Position numbers and translations under genes: made by a program. The notes beneath the pieces are model-generated. The model did not search any database and was not told the DNA's origin. It saw only the letters and a list, made by a program, of their open reading frames with translations. A stretch of 64,000 bases of DNA from Caecitellus pseudoparvulus (lineage: Eukaryota > Bigyra: Bicosoecida), in the NCBI GenBank assembly GCA_965644315.1, contig CBFFRQ010000089.1, positions 682,001 to 746,000 of the forward strand, read 5' to 3'. Positions 19,157-31,200 of this stretch are shown here, piece after piece. How positions within the stretch are numbered: the stretch's first letter is position 1; each line of letters opens with the position of its first letter.

Positions 19157-22100
19157 ATGGCAACGGTGTTCTCTGTCGCCCGCTGCGTGAACCACATCGC
19201 GCGCCTCAGCACACGCCCCCGGCCCCGTGCCAGCAACAGTCGCCAGGCGCCTGCCCTTGCACTGAGCATGGCGTCAGCATCACCCCCCCCTCCAGGTGGC
19301 GATGGCTGGGTTCTGCCCTGCAAGGTCAAGTCTTCCCCCTATGACTTCATCGTCAACGAACTGGACGCCAGTGGGCAGGTGCTGGCCCTGGGAGACCACG
19401 CAGAGCCCCACGTTCCTGCCGAGCTGTCGGCGGGGGCGGTGTCTGCGGCAGCCGCCGCCGCCGCCACATCCATGGCCTGGACCGCCAGCACCGACGCCGC
19501 TGCCGCCACGTTGCTGCAGCACTTTGCCCCCCACGTGGCCAGCGCAGCGGCACAGCAGGCCTTTGACAGGGCCACGCCACTGGGCTCTGCCGTGCCTGCT
19601 TCCGACACCCTCACCCAGCACGTGCAGGCTTGCACCGGCGCGCTGGCGGCTGGGAGTGGGCCTGCCGCGACCACCAGCACGCCCCCGCCAGACCCCGCCC
19701 GCCTGGTCCTGAGCCTTGCCGGGACGCGCGTGGGCACAGACAAGAGCGTCCGGCGGGATGTGCGTCAGGCCCTCATTGTGCTGTTCCCCCACCTGGAGGC
19801 TAGTCTGGGATCCACGGCGGGCGCCAGCGGGCAGTACGCAGAGCTGGCCCTCACCGTGCCGCGGTACATGCCGGCCCTGGTGGAGGCACTGGACCCCAGC
19901 GATGTGTGGCGGCTATTGACCTTCCTGCAGTGCGGCCCCCACGAGGCCAGCGCGGCGGCCGGTGTCACCATCGGCCTGCCGGAGGACAGGGAGGTCCGCA
20001 AGGCGCTGTTCAAGCTGCTGCGGGGCAGTTTCCGGAACATCCGTATCGGGGACACCCGTGGTGGGGGGGCGGCAGGCACGGCGGAGGGGGGTGGTGACGG
20101 AGCGGACCCTGGGCCCACCCGCCGCACCGTGCACATCACGTTCATGCCCCCCCGAGGCAGGGCAGGGGGGCACAAACGCCCTCGAGGCGGCGGCAGGGGG
20201 GGGGCACCAGCCGACCCTTCCGGTATCGCCTCCACCGCCTGGCTGCACTGCACCCTGCAGAAAGTGGGCATGGAGCAGCTGAAGGTGCTGGGGGAGATCT
20301 CCAGCCGCCTGCGGGGCGCACTGTCAGACACCGCTGGGATCAAGGACAAGCATGGAGTGACCACGCAGCGCGTGTCGTTCAGGGGTGTCACGCCTGCCCA
20401 GCTCGTGCAGGCAGTTGGCACCCTGCGAGCCAAGGTGGCCTCCGACGGCATGCCTCACCACGCCCAGACTGACGGGCGTGTCGCAGTGGACACGGACACG
20501 CTTGGCCCAGGGGTGTTCACCGCCGTGACGCCACTTGAAGTGGGTGCCTTCGCAGTACACAGTCGCTGCCTGGAGCACGGGGAGTTGGGCGGGAACCGCT
20601 TCACCCTCACCCTACGCCAGGCACCGGCGCCGTCGCCGCGCCACCCTATGGACGAGGACACCGCCCTGCAAGGCATCCCGCTCCAGGACACTGGCCTGCC
20701 AGAGACATGCCTGGTGGGCTACCCAGCCGACCTGGCCACGAGCGTGGCGCCCGCACCGCCGCCCATCGCCGGCACTGCCAGTATTGGCGAGTTGGACGTG
20801 GGTGACCTGCAGCGCCGCATGGCTGCGCTGGCGTCCTGCGGCTTCCTGAACGTCTTCGGGCAGCAGCGTGTGGGCACTGGCTTCGTCACGGCGGGCTTCT
20901 CTGCGCCTGACTGCGGCGCGGCGGTGTACCGCATGGCCCTGCCGCAGCTCCTGCACCGCGTCATGCAGGGCCGCCCGGGGCTGCCCACTGCCGCCGATGC
21001 CCGCCTGGGGCACCAGTGGCGCAGCCAGTGGGAGGCCAGCCTGCCATCCCTGGCGGCCACCGTGAGGGAGGGTGGTCCCCTGGTGGGGGGACCGACCAAG
21101 GCGGAGAAGAAATTTCTCGCAGGCGCCGCCAAGAGCTGCCCCCGCTCCTGCTACGGGCAGAAGCAAGTGCTCAGCGCGCTGGCACGCAAGGTGCAGGGGT
21201 GGGGCAAGGGCTTGTCTGACATGCCCCATGCCCTGCGCCTGCTGTGGATGCATGCGTACCAGAGTCTGGTGTGGAACCGCATGGCACGCCTGCGGTGGTC
21301 CCTGGCCCCCACGGGCGTGCTGGAGGGGGACCTGGTGGCTGTGGATGGGGAGGGTGCTGGCATGGATGCGTGGGACATGGCGCTGCGCCCCACAGCGGGG
21401 CAGCAGGGGTCCACGCCCACCGCCACGGCGCCCAAGTGGCACATCCACACTGTCACGCGGGCCGAGGTGGAGGCCGGCGTGTTCCGCATGGAACACGTCG
21501 TCCTGCCCCTGCCCGGGTACACGACGCTGTTCCCACACAACGCAGTGGGCGCGGCGTACATGCAGCACCTGTGGGCAGACCAGACGCACCACATGCTGTG
21601 GCCGACTGTGGCGGCAGCCATGCGTGTGGGCCGCATGACTGCCGTACAGCGCGAACACCTGGCAGCGGCACAGCCCGAGGCAGTGCAGGCGCTGCTGGGC
21701 TCCGGGGTGCTGCCGCCGCCCGCAGCGGCCACCATGGCCCCCGTGGTGCAGGCTGCCGCACAGGCGCCCGCGGCAGAGGTCGTGCACACGTCGTACGGCG
21801 ATGTGGCAGTGCCTTCCGCCGCCATCTGCCGCGCCGCGGAGCTGGAGGGGGAGCATGGGGGTATGGGCACGGGCGCCGGCCGCCCAGAGCCCCGCTGCTC
21901 GTCGTACGTGACGCCAGGCATGGCCCTGCCGAAGTGGGCGTCGGCTGCCAAGGGCAGCTACAGGCACCTCATCGTGCGCCCACGGGATACGGCGGCGTGG
22001 GTGGGGCGCGTGCCAGCCGTGTCGGCAGTGCCCCTGCCCAGGCCAGACGCACCTCCCGCCAAGGCAGCGAGGGGGGAGGACGGTGCTGGGGTGGAGGGTG

Positions 22101-22252
22101 TGACGGAGGTGGCCGCCATGGTGCGTTTCAGCCTGCCTCCCTCCTGCTACGCCACGGTGCTGTTGGAGGCGCTGACGGGGGGCGGAGCGCATGAGGAGAG
22201 CGACAAGCATGCCGCCCGTGCGGGGGGGGGCGACGTGGAGGATGCAGAGTAG
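19157..22252 (+). CDS. PUS7: tRNA/mRNA pseudouridine synthase, TruD/PUS7 family
   Basis: Isomerises uridine to pseudouridine in tRNA and other RNAs. Single exon, 1,031 aa. TruD family motifs in order: KVKSSPYDFIVNELDASG; the catalytic motif TAGIKDKHGVTTQRVSF with Asp397; LGGNRFTLTLR; GFLNVFGQQRVGTG; and LRLLWMHAYQSLVWNRMARL. A TruD-type insertion domain lies before the C-terminal half, and an Arg/Gly-rich insert (near residues 330-350) precedes the catalytic motif. The start used begins MATVFSVARCVNHIARLSTR, an amphipathic Arg-rich stretch like a mitochondrial presequence. A second in-frame ATG at 19268 (MASASPPPPGG) would give a form without it. The stop is 28 nt from the stop of the convergent giant kinase gene. 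Confidence 0.92.
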   Translation: MATVFSVARCVNHIARLSTRPRPRASNSRQAPALALSMASASPPPPGGDGWVLPCKVKSSPYDFIVNELDASGQVLALGDHAEPHVPAELSAGAVSAAAAAAATSMAWTASTDAAAATLLQHFAPHVASAAAQQAFDRATPLGSAVPASDTLTQHVQACTGALAAGSGPAATTSTPPPDPARLVLSLAGTRVGTDKSVRRDVRQALIVLFPHLEASLGSTAGASGQYAELALTVPRYMPALVEALDPSDVWRLLTFLQCGPHEASAAAGVTIGLPEDREVRKALFKLLRGSFRNIRIGDTRGGGAAGTAEGGGDGADPGPTRRTVHITFMPPRGRAGGHKRPRGGGRGGAPADPSGIASTAWLHCTLQKVGMEQLKVLGEISSRLRGALSDTAGIKDKHGVTTQRVSFRGVTPAQLVQAVGTLRAKVASDGMPHHAQTDGRVAVDTDTLGPGVFTAVTPLEVGAFAVHSRCLEHGELGGNRFTLTLRQAPAPSPRHPMDEDTALQGIPLQDTGLPETCLVGYPADLATSVAPAPPPIAGTASIGELDVGDLQRRMAALASCGFLNVFGQQRVGTGFVTAGFSAPDCGAAVYRMALPQLLHRVMQGRPGLPTAADARLGHQWRSQWEASLPSLAATVREGGPLVGGPTKAEKKFLAGAAKSCPRSCYGQKQVLSALARKVQGWGKGLSDMPHALRLLWMHAYQSLVWNRMARLRWSLAPTGVLEGDLVAVDGEGAGMDAWDMALRPTAGQQGSTPTATAPKWHIHTVTRAEVEAGVFRMEHVVLPLPGYTTLFPHNAVGAAYMQHLWADQTHHMLWPTVAAAMRVGRMTAVQREHLAAAQPEAVQALLGSGVLPPPAAATMAPVVQAAAQAPAAEVVHTSYGDVAVPSAAICRAAELEGEHGGMGTGAGRPEPRCSSYVTPGMALPKWASAAKGSYRHLIVRPRDTAAWVGRVPAVSAVPLPRPDAPPAKAARGEDGAGVEGVTEVAAMVRFSLPPSCYATVLLEALTGGGAHEESDKHAARAGGGDVEDAE

Positions 22253-22280
22253 GTGCTTGAATTCAGCTGCTGCGCTCGGC

Positions 22281-25200
22281 TCACTTGAGCGCAGCCTTGG
22301 CCACCCGCCGCGCACAGGCCTCCGCCACACTGGCCACGACGTGGGCGTCGGCTCGGCGGGCGGGGTCCCGCGTGAAGCACATGTCCAGCAACTGCTTGAC
22401 CCCCGTCGCCTCGCCTGAGCCGGGCAGCGCCAGCGCCGCCTGCAGCTGGTCCAGCACGGCAGCCTCCAGCACGGGGGGAGGCGGCGCGGCGCGCCCCGAG
22501 CTGCCGCCGCCCTCGCCATCCCGCACCCCCGGCGCACTGCCCCCCGTCACCCGGGAGTAGAAGGACACCCACTGGCTCTCGCACTCGGCTGCGAAGGGGC
22601 TGACCCCTGTCAGCAGCTCCACCAGCAGGCACCCCAGGGACCACACGTCGGCCGTGTGGGTGGACCCGCGCAGGCGTGTCCGGTCGATGTCCATGCCGGT
22701 CAGCGCCGCCTTGTCCCGCCCCCCCAGCGCCAGCACCTCCGGCGCCTTGATGCAGTCTGTGCCGGGAGACATGGCACACCACCCCGCCCGGGCAGGCAGG
22801 CCTGGCGTGTATGTCGCCTCGCCGAAGTCTGTCAGCGCGACGAGGTGGTTGGGCAGGAGGTGCCGGAACAGCGGGCGCTCTGCGGGGCTCTCAGCGCCTT
22901 GCAGCGGCAGGAACGCCGTGTCCCCCGCCAAGCCCTCCGCGTCACTGGCGGCACCGGCAGTGGAGGCTGGGCTGCGCGTGCGGAAGCCCCGGACGTGATC
23001 GCTGGCGTGTGGGGACTCCAGCTGGCGCTGCAGCGCGGGCTTGAGCCACCGCGGAGCCGTGGCGTCCGCAGGGTGTGGGCGGGGCTGCCTGTCACTGGCG
23101 CCGTCCACGAACGGCACGGGGCCTGCCTGCAGCACTTGCCGCATGGCGCCCGTGAGCGCCGCCCGGCTGGGGCGCCACCGCAGCAGCACGTTGTCGGCTT
23201 TGATGTCGTAGTGCGTTACGCCGCGGTCATGCAGCCAGGCCACTGCGCGGCAGACTGCCGCGAACACGGCCAGGATGGCCGGCACGTCCTCTGCCTGCAG
23301 GGTGCCGGACAGGGTCTTGCGCCAGGAAGACGCGTTGGTGGCGCAGCGCTCCGTGACGAGCCAGTAGGAGTCCACAGTGAGGCCAAAGTCCCACAAGCGC
23401 GGCACTGGCGGCAGCACGTGCGTGGCAACGTGTTCCGCCATGGTGTTCTGGTACAGCGCCACGCTGGTGAACAGGTCCCCCACTGGCATCTGGTCGTCTG
23501 CCGAGGTGGGCAGCTGCACCTGCTTGGCTGCCAGGGGGAAGGTGGGGGGCGGGATGGCCTGTGAGAGGGGACCGGCGCCCTCCCGCAGTGCCAGGGCGGC
23601 CGCAACGGTGTCCTCCCCCTCTGGCGGCGCCGCGAAGGCTGCCAGGGAGGGGCTCCACATGTGGGTGTCTGCCAGTGCCATGGCGACGAGGGCGGTGGGG
23701 GAGGGCGACAGGGGGGGCACCCAGCTCACCTCCACCACCTCCCCGTACGCGCCCCGCCCAATGCGGCTGCCCTCCCCGTACACGCTGACGTCCATGCAGC
23801 CCCGGCACAGCAGGCGCAGCAGGCGCACTGTGGCGATGCCGGACGCCCCGGACAGCCGGCACAGCCACGGCAGCATGGGGGCAAAGGCTGCCGTGTTCAG
23901 GTGCCGCTGCAGGGCGAAGAGGATGTTGTGGGGCAGGGGCAGGGCGGGTCCCGCGACCTCGTGCCCGCCTGAGCTGATGCGCGCCAGGGCCTGGGCCTGG
24001 TGGCCCACCATGCTGCTGAGGATGGTGGCTGGGTGGGCCGAGGCGGGCGCCTGCCACATGCCTGCCCGTGTGGTGGAGGAGGGCGCGGCGCTGGGGGTGC
24101 CCCCGGCTCCGCCGCCGCCGCGCTCCTCGTCCTCCGTCCACCGGGAGTCCGACGACGCCACGGACAGGGTCAGCAGTCCCAGTCCGTGGGATGAGCCCCG
24201 CTCCTGGCTGGGCAAGCGGCTGCTGTTGGCTTTGGGCAACCAGGGGGACGCCGCGGCGGGGGAGGCCATGCGCCCAGGCAGGGGGCTGACAAAGCCCTCT
24301 GTCACGTCAGAGGGCCCGATGCTGAGCACTGCGCCGCTCTCGCCCATGGGGCCCGCACTGCTGACGGAGCCGTCTTCCGAAATGGACAAGTCCAGCCTAT
24401 CCTCAGTACCGGCAGCCGAGGGGCGTGGCGGGGGCTGCGTCGGCAGCTGCACGGCCGGCTGAGTCCGGCTGGCATCTGACCGTGCGCGAGCACCATCTGC
24501 CAGCTCTGAGCCGCTGTCCGAGTGGGATCCTTCGGGGATGGTGGAGCCGTCGTGGGCACGGGCGCCGTGGCGGTCCCAGGCTGCCAGGCTGCGCGCACTG
24601 GGCAGCTGCTGGCTGGCCGGCCGGCTGACCATGATCACCACGTCCTCCTCGTCCGACTCCCGCCCCTCGTCCTCCACAGACACCTCCCCAGTGCCCTCCA
24701 GCAGCAGGGGTGGCTCGCCCAGCAGCGCTCGGCCGGGGTCCACCCCATCAGCCGGTGCGTGAGCCACTGGCTCCGGGCCCGAGAAGCTGCCGTCCCCACC
24801 GTACACCTTCAAGTCGCCCTGCAAGGAGGCTGCACTGACCTCGTGCAGGGCAGCGAAGGGGTGGCCAGCCAGGGGGTCCTGTGCCGGGAACCGCCTGTGG
24901 AAGGCGGGGTTCACCGTCGCGCCCGAGGGGGAGATGAGTCCGGACAGGGCAGCATGCAGCATGGCCACGTGCATGGCGGGGGGTGCCAGCAGGCGCCGCA
25001 GGACGGGGTGGCTGCGCAGGTGAGGCGGCAGGGCAAAGGCAGTCCCCATGGCCATGCCGGCCCCCGCCGCGCCGACACCACCGACGCCGCCCGCCAAGGC
25101 GTCAGCCTTGTCCACGACGGCCAGCCGTGGGATGGCCAGGCCCGGCCCCCGAGGCGGCTGCACCGTCGCACTGCGCACACGACCGGCGCTGCCAACGCGC

Positions 25201-28200
25201 CTTCGCTGTGCGGGGGACAGGGCTGCAGTGGCGCGCCCAGCTCCGCCGTGGGCCGGCGGGCCGGAGGGGGAGGGTGAGCCTGCCTCGGGCAGGGCGGCAG
25301 CCAGCGCAGCCATGGTGTCCAGAGACCCTGACCGCTTGCGCATGTGGCTGGGCGAGGGAGGGGGGCCCAGGGGCTGGGCGGGGGCGCCGCCGTACACCTC
25401 GTCCAGGTTGAACTCGCTCTCGCTGCCCCAGCTGGCTGTACTGCCGTCCAGCCCCATGTCGATCACGTGCACTGAGGGGGAGGCCGGGGCTGGAGCGGGG
25501 GCTGCCTTCGCAGCTGGCACAGGGGCGGGCGCCGGGGCCGGGGCCGGGGCGGGTGCGGGGGCTCCAAGGAAGGAGCCGATTTCGAAGTCGTCGTCGTCGT
25601 CGTCCCAGGACAAGTCTGCGCTGTCGATGGAGGCGTCCATGTCAATGTACTTGACGGGCTTGGCCTGGGGCTGCGGCTGGGGCGGGGAGGCGATGCCGCC
25701 CCCCTGGCTGCCAGGCCTGCCCTCCTCCCCGCCCAGGGACACCGCATCGAAGGCGAAGGGGGGGGACATGCCCCCCCCGGTGTCGGAGGCGGACGCACGG
25801 GTGCCGAAGCTGGGGCGGCGGTTCGGCATGGGCGGGCGCCCTGCCCCGGCAGGTGTCGCGCCACTGGCTGCCCCTGACGTGGCGCTGGCAGGGCTCAGCG
25901 TGCCGATCGGTGCAGACTGCCCGGACAGAGCCCGGACAGGGGGCGGTCCGGACTTGAGGGCGCTGGGGGGGGGGCGTGCCGCCACGGCGGTCAGTGCCGT
26001 CTCCAGCACCGTGAACCAGCCGCTGAGGACGAGGGTGGCGGTGAGGGCGGCGTCCCGCTGCAGCGCCGCCTCGAACGCGTGTGTCGCGGCGTCCTCCCCC
26101 TCGGCCGTGTCGTCCACTGCCGTGAGCCACGCGCCGCCCAGGCGCCTGCGGTGGCTCGCAGGGGACAGGCCGTTCTTGCGCAGGGCCCGCCGCATGGCGG
26201 TGGCCGTGCCGTCCTTCAACAGGCCTTCCCCAGGGTGGCCCCCTGGCGTCTCCACGCTCATAACCGTGTCAGTGATGTCGGGGTGGTCGGCTCCTCGCAA
26301 GCGCCGAGTGCTGGCGGGGGGGGCGCCAGTGGTGCCCACACCCGACACCCGCAGGGCAGACTGCAGCAGGGCCACGCTGAGGCTGTCTGCGGCTGAGACC
26401 GGCACGGCGGCTGACGCCTCTGAGGAGACGTCCGATGAGTCGCCGCAGGGGGCGGAGTCACTCTCAGGAGCTCCTGAGTGCGCCTTGGACAGGGACGTCA
26501 CCAGAGTGGTGGTGGCCACCATGACCAGGGAGCAGATGGTGCGGGCGGAGTCAGCCAGCCACACGGCAGGCACAGTCTCGGGGTCCAGAACTAGAGGCGG
26601 CGCAAAGGAGGTGCTGGTCCACCGTGCACCGGGTGAGATGTGGTACGTCGCGACGACCCGCGCAGCCAGCTGCAGTTCGGCAGGGGAGTGGGACGAATCG
26701 AAGAGCGGGTTCATGACCACGGAGAGGGGGGAGACGAGGCCCACAGTGGACAACGCCGCCCCCAGGCGCGTCGCAAGCGACAGCGCTGACACGTACCCCG
26801 CAGGGGGCAGCAGACTGCGCTGGTCGCCCCGGCGCCAGGTGGAGTGCGAGCCCGAGCGGCCCGACTGCGTGGAGCTGCGTGTCGGCGTGGCGGCCGCATC
26901 CTGTGACCGCAGCTGGGCGGTGCGGAAGGTAAGGGCCGCCTGCAGCAGCAGGCGCACCGTGCCAGCCAGGATGCCCTCCGTGAACATGGCCCCCACGGAC
27001 CGCTTGCGGTAGGTGGGCGCCATGCTGCTGGAGCGGATGGGCGCAATGACCCGCCAGGCCACCGTCTGCGCCGCACCCAGGGACAGCTGTGCCATGCACC
27101 GCAGGCAGAACCAGTGCAGGGGGGGCGTCGTCGGGGCCAGGTGCTCCGGCACCGCCCCTGCGAGGGGGGAGTGGCTGGCAGTCGGCGCCTTGGGGGCGAG
27201 CAGTGCCGCCATTTCCGCCGTCGTGCTGGCCAGGAGGGCCACGACAGAGGACACCGCCAGGATGGTGCCCCCCACAGCAGCGCGGATGGAGGCGAGGCGG
27301 AAGGGGGGGATGGGCAGCATGCGGTCGTGGTGGGTGAGGACGGAGATGAGGGCGGGGCGCGCGACGACTGTGCGCGCCGCCTCACACAGCCCAGCCACCA
27401 GCACAGACACCTGGGACAGCGTCACGAGGATGCTGTGCAGGGCAGCTGGGTGCCCCGTGTGCCGCGCACACAGCACCAGGCGCTGCGCGGCATCCACCAG
27501 CGCCTCGTGGGCCGCGGACGCCATGGCCGCACCGTGCAGTGCCAGGGGTGCCTCATCCAGCACGCTGCCACTGGGCTTGACAGGGGTTGCCGGCGACAGG
27601 AAGGACGTGTCACGCGCGTCGGGGTGTCGGGCCAACCACCCCCGCTGCACGGGGAGGCGCACCAGGTGCAGCCAGGCCTGGGGCAGACACGAAGGGGGCA
27701 CAGGGGCGGAGGAGGCGGCGGCGTCCACCTGCCTGGCCGCCACCCGGCCCGCATCTGATGCCGCGGCGAGGAGCAGAGGCAGCACCCTGGCTGCGGGGAC
27801 AGAGGGGTGTTCCTCCGTCGCCCCAGCCGGCATGCCTGCGAAGGCGGGGTGCGCCTCCAGCGCCGGCGCGATGGGTGGCAGGGCTGGCACGAGGGCCAGG
27901 ATGCAGTGCGGCGGGGCAGCGCCCCCCTCCAGGACACTCCAGGCTGTGCTGCTGCGCTGTGACGCCGGGCAGAGGGTTTGGCGCTCTGGCTGCACCGCGT
28001 CCGCGTCAGTGGACAGGGGTCGCGCATTGTCCGATGGCAGGTGCAAGTTCAGGAAGCCCTCCATGACCTGCAGAGGGGCCGTGCCGCTGCAGACAGGCGA
28101 CCCGTCGGGTGAGGCGGCTGGGTGGTAGTGGGCCCACCACGCCCGGCCACTGGGGTCTTCCAGCGCCTGACTCCCGCTGCCCGACCCATGCCGCACGTGC

Positions 28201-31200
28201 CTGGGCAGCGCCCCAGCACCGGGCCCGGCGTCGTCCAGGCGAGCCCACCGGCAAGACATGCCCTTGCTCGCGGCCAAGACCGATGGGCTCTGCATGAGGC
28301 CGGCCCACATCGAGCGCACTCGCCGAGCGGCGGCTGCCGTGCCTTCCACTGTCACGGCCTGGGACACGGCCATGCTGATGACGCTTTGGTTGGCCCATCC
28401 TGCGGGGCCGAAGGAAGGGCGGTCCAGGGCAATGCCACGCCCAGATGCGCCGCCGCCGCCTGCCACGGGCTCCACGATGCTCACCCGAGACACAAAGGTG
28501 CGGCCTGGGCCGCCGCGGTGGGACAGGCGGCCGGTCGCGTCCCCGGCGCCCGCTGCGCGGGCTGAGTGCGCATCCGAGCCCAGGCGCAGCACAGACTGGT
28601 TCCGCGCCCGAGCACGGGGGCTGAACGTCAGGCGCGGGATGGTGACCTGCGAGCGCCCCGACAGGGGGCGGCCCTCCTGCACGGCCAGCCCGACGCGGGA
28701 GTGCAGACTCATGGAGATGTCAGTCAGCTCGCTGGGCACCCGGAACAGCCCGCGGTCTTCATCGGCTGCCTCTGACACCAAGGGGGTGAAGCGAGGTGCT
28801 GGGCCAGTGGGGTCGGCCAGGGCCAGAGCCAGGGCCTCGGTGTGGGGAGCGTCCCCCTCAGGTGGTGCGGCTGACGAGCGGGCGGTGGGGTCTGCGGAGG
28901 CTTCCCTCTCCGAGCGCTCAGCCGCGGAGGACTCCGTGGTGGAGGTGCTGTGGCTGGTCAGGCGGTTCCTGCCTGCCAGGGAGTGCCCGTCGCGCAGACT
29001 GGCGTAGGAGGGGGACGTGGTGGGCGTGGGGGACAGCGGGGGGGCGGCGCCGGTGGGGGCCATGGCGCGCTTGGGCCCGGACACGCCGCTGGTGCTGGAC
29101 CTGTGGCTGCGCGGAGGCGCGTGGCGGCCAGAAGCCGAGTGTGTCGGGGACGCACCCCCACCTCCTTTCGACATGGAGGACCCCTGCGCTGAGGGCTCCT
29201 GCACCAGGTCAGAGCCCGTGATGCTGCCCGTCTTGGACACGGCAAAGCCAGACACAGCTTCCCTGCCAAGGGGGGTCGTGGCCACCCGCAGGGGAGACGA
29301 GTCCCCCGTGGAAGCCCCCGGCGCGGCACTGGCACTGGCACTGGCAATGGCTCGGGCCTCGGAGCTGTCCACACTGGAGCCGCCAGTGGTCAGGCTGAAG
29401 CCCCGAAAGCGCTTGGAGGTCGCGAGGGCGCCACTGGTCTTGGGGGACGTCGGCAGGGGGAAGCGGCTGCCAGTGGGCTTGCCAGTGGACCCCGCCCCCG
29501 ATGCGGCGGGGGCCGGCGCCAACCCAGCAAGAGGCGGCTTCACACGCCCCGCCGCCGAGTCCCGGCCACTGGGCATGGCAGAGAAGCCCCCCACACTGGG
29601 TGACCCGGCACCGGGGTAGGCAGCCTGGGCGGTGGGCAGGGACTCCGTGCCAGCCAGCACTTTGGGCCCCACTGCGGGGGCTTCCGCCTGCATGAGAGCA
29701 GCAGCCCAAGTGCCCGGCACAGCGAGGGTGTGCAGGACCCACGGCAGCCCCACGAAGAAGTCCACGTCAATCTCCCGCAGGGTGGCAGAGGAGACGACGG
29801 AGGCGCGCGCCGAGTCCAGGCGAGATCGGCCGCTGGGCAGGCTGCCTGCCGAGTGGGGGTCCGAGGGCAGGGAGCTGGGGGTGGAGGCCGCCTCGCCCCT
29901 GGCCGGTCCCCGAAGCAGGACGGGGCGCACGTCGTGTTCCGCGGTGATGGAGGCGAGGATGCCGTCCCCCGTCACGCCCAGGCCCGACAGCAAGTCCTCA
30001 TGCGCCCGCAGCGTCTCGGAGCCGTCGTCGGAGATGCCGCCGCTGGCCTCCGAGGCACGCCGCCCCCGCCCGTCCCCCAGCGGACCATCCTCCTCTCCCT
30101 CCTCCCCGCAAGTGGAGGCTGCCAGTGCCTCGCACAACAGCCAGTGCAGCAGCTGCACGTAGCGCACCAGCCGGGCGTCCACTGCAGGCAGGCTCCACGC
30201 CCCCGCCGCCACGGAGCCCGGACCCGGCAGCACGGCCAGGTCCAGGGACCGACCGGGCACTGTGGACCAGTCCGAGTCAGTGGAGGTGGGCGTGTCTTGG
30301 GAGGCGAAGGGGCTGCCTGAGGCGGGGTCGCTGACTGCCGTGCGGTGCGTGCCTTGCACCAGGTGGGAACGATCGGAGAACGGCGCTGGAGGGGGGGGCG
30401 GCACCGTCCCCAGGCGCCGTGTGGCCAGTGCGACGGCGTGCAGGCGCAGACGGGCGAGGCGGGAGGCTCTGGCTAGCAGGGCAGTCAGCAAAGCGCCCAG
30501 GACATCGGGGGAGGGGCGTCCTCCCACCTCCACGCACTGCTGCAGTGACTCCAGGCCGGCCGTGCAACTGACGTGAGCCAGTGCGTGGGCCGGGAGCACC
30601 CCTGGAGGCACGTGCCTGTGGGGTGTCAAGGCCACACACCACAGCAGGACTCGCTTGGCCATGGCAGGGTCCCACTGGTGCTGTGGCGCCGCCGACGGCA
30701 CGACGCCGGGGGGGAGGCTGCCGCACAGCTCCGCCCACGCAGCGGAAGGAAGGGCATCCACTGGGCAGGCGGGGGGGGCAGGCTTGGCCCGGGACTTCAG
30801 CATGGTCTTGACGAGGCCGTCGGGTGCTGGGAGGAGGGGCTGCAGGGGGGTGTCGGGCGGTGCCACTGCCCCCCCCTGCGTGTCGTCCAGGAGCACAGAG
30901 GAGCCTGGTGCCACCTTGGCGTCCGCCCCAGCACTGGACCAGGAGCCCTGGAGCTCGGCCCATGAGCCGGGCAGGGCATCCGGGTGCCGGCCCACCCACG
31001 CCAGCACTTCAGCTTCGATGGAGCGAAGGCGCTCGTCAGGGGGCAAGGCATCCACAGGGGGCTCAGCCAGTGGCGCGGCAGCGTAGCGTGACGCGGCAGA
31101 GGGGGCACGCGGGGACTCGGCCCCCCCCGCAGAGGTGCAGCAGAACCAGCCCCGGCGCTGTGGCTTGCTGGGGGTGGCAGGTGGCGCCCTGAACGCCGGC

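Noticed and set aside
20612-22537. Minus-strand open frame of 641 codons across PUS7 and the kinase 3' end
   Set aside because: Spans two convergent genes with clear motifs on their own frames; composition typical of a shadow (Arg/His/Pro/Gly-rich).
25048-27012. Plus-strand open frame of 654 codons inside the giant kinase
   Set aside because: Antisense shadow of a GC-rich coding frame; low complexity, no motif, while the minus strand has a continuous kinase gene.
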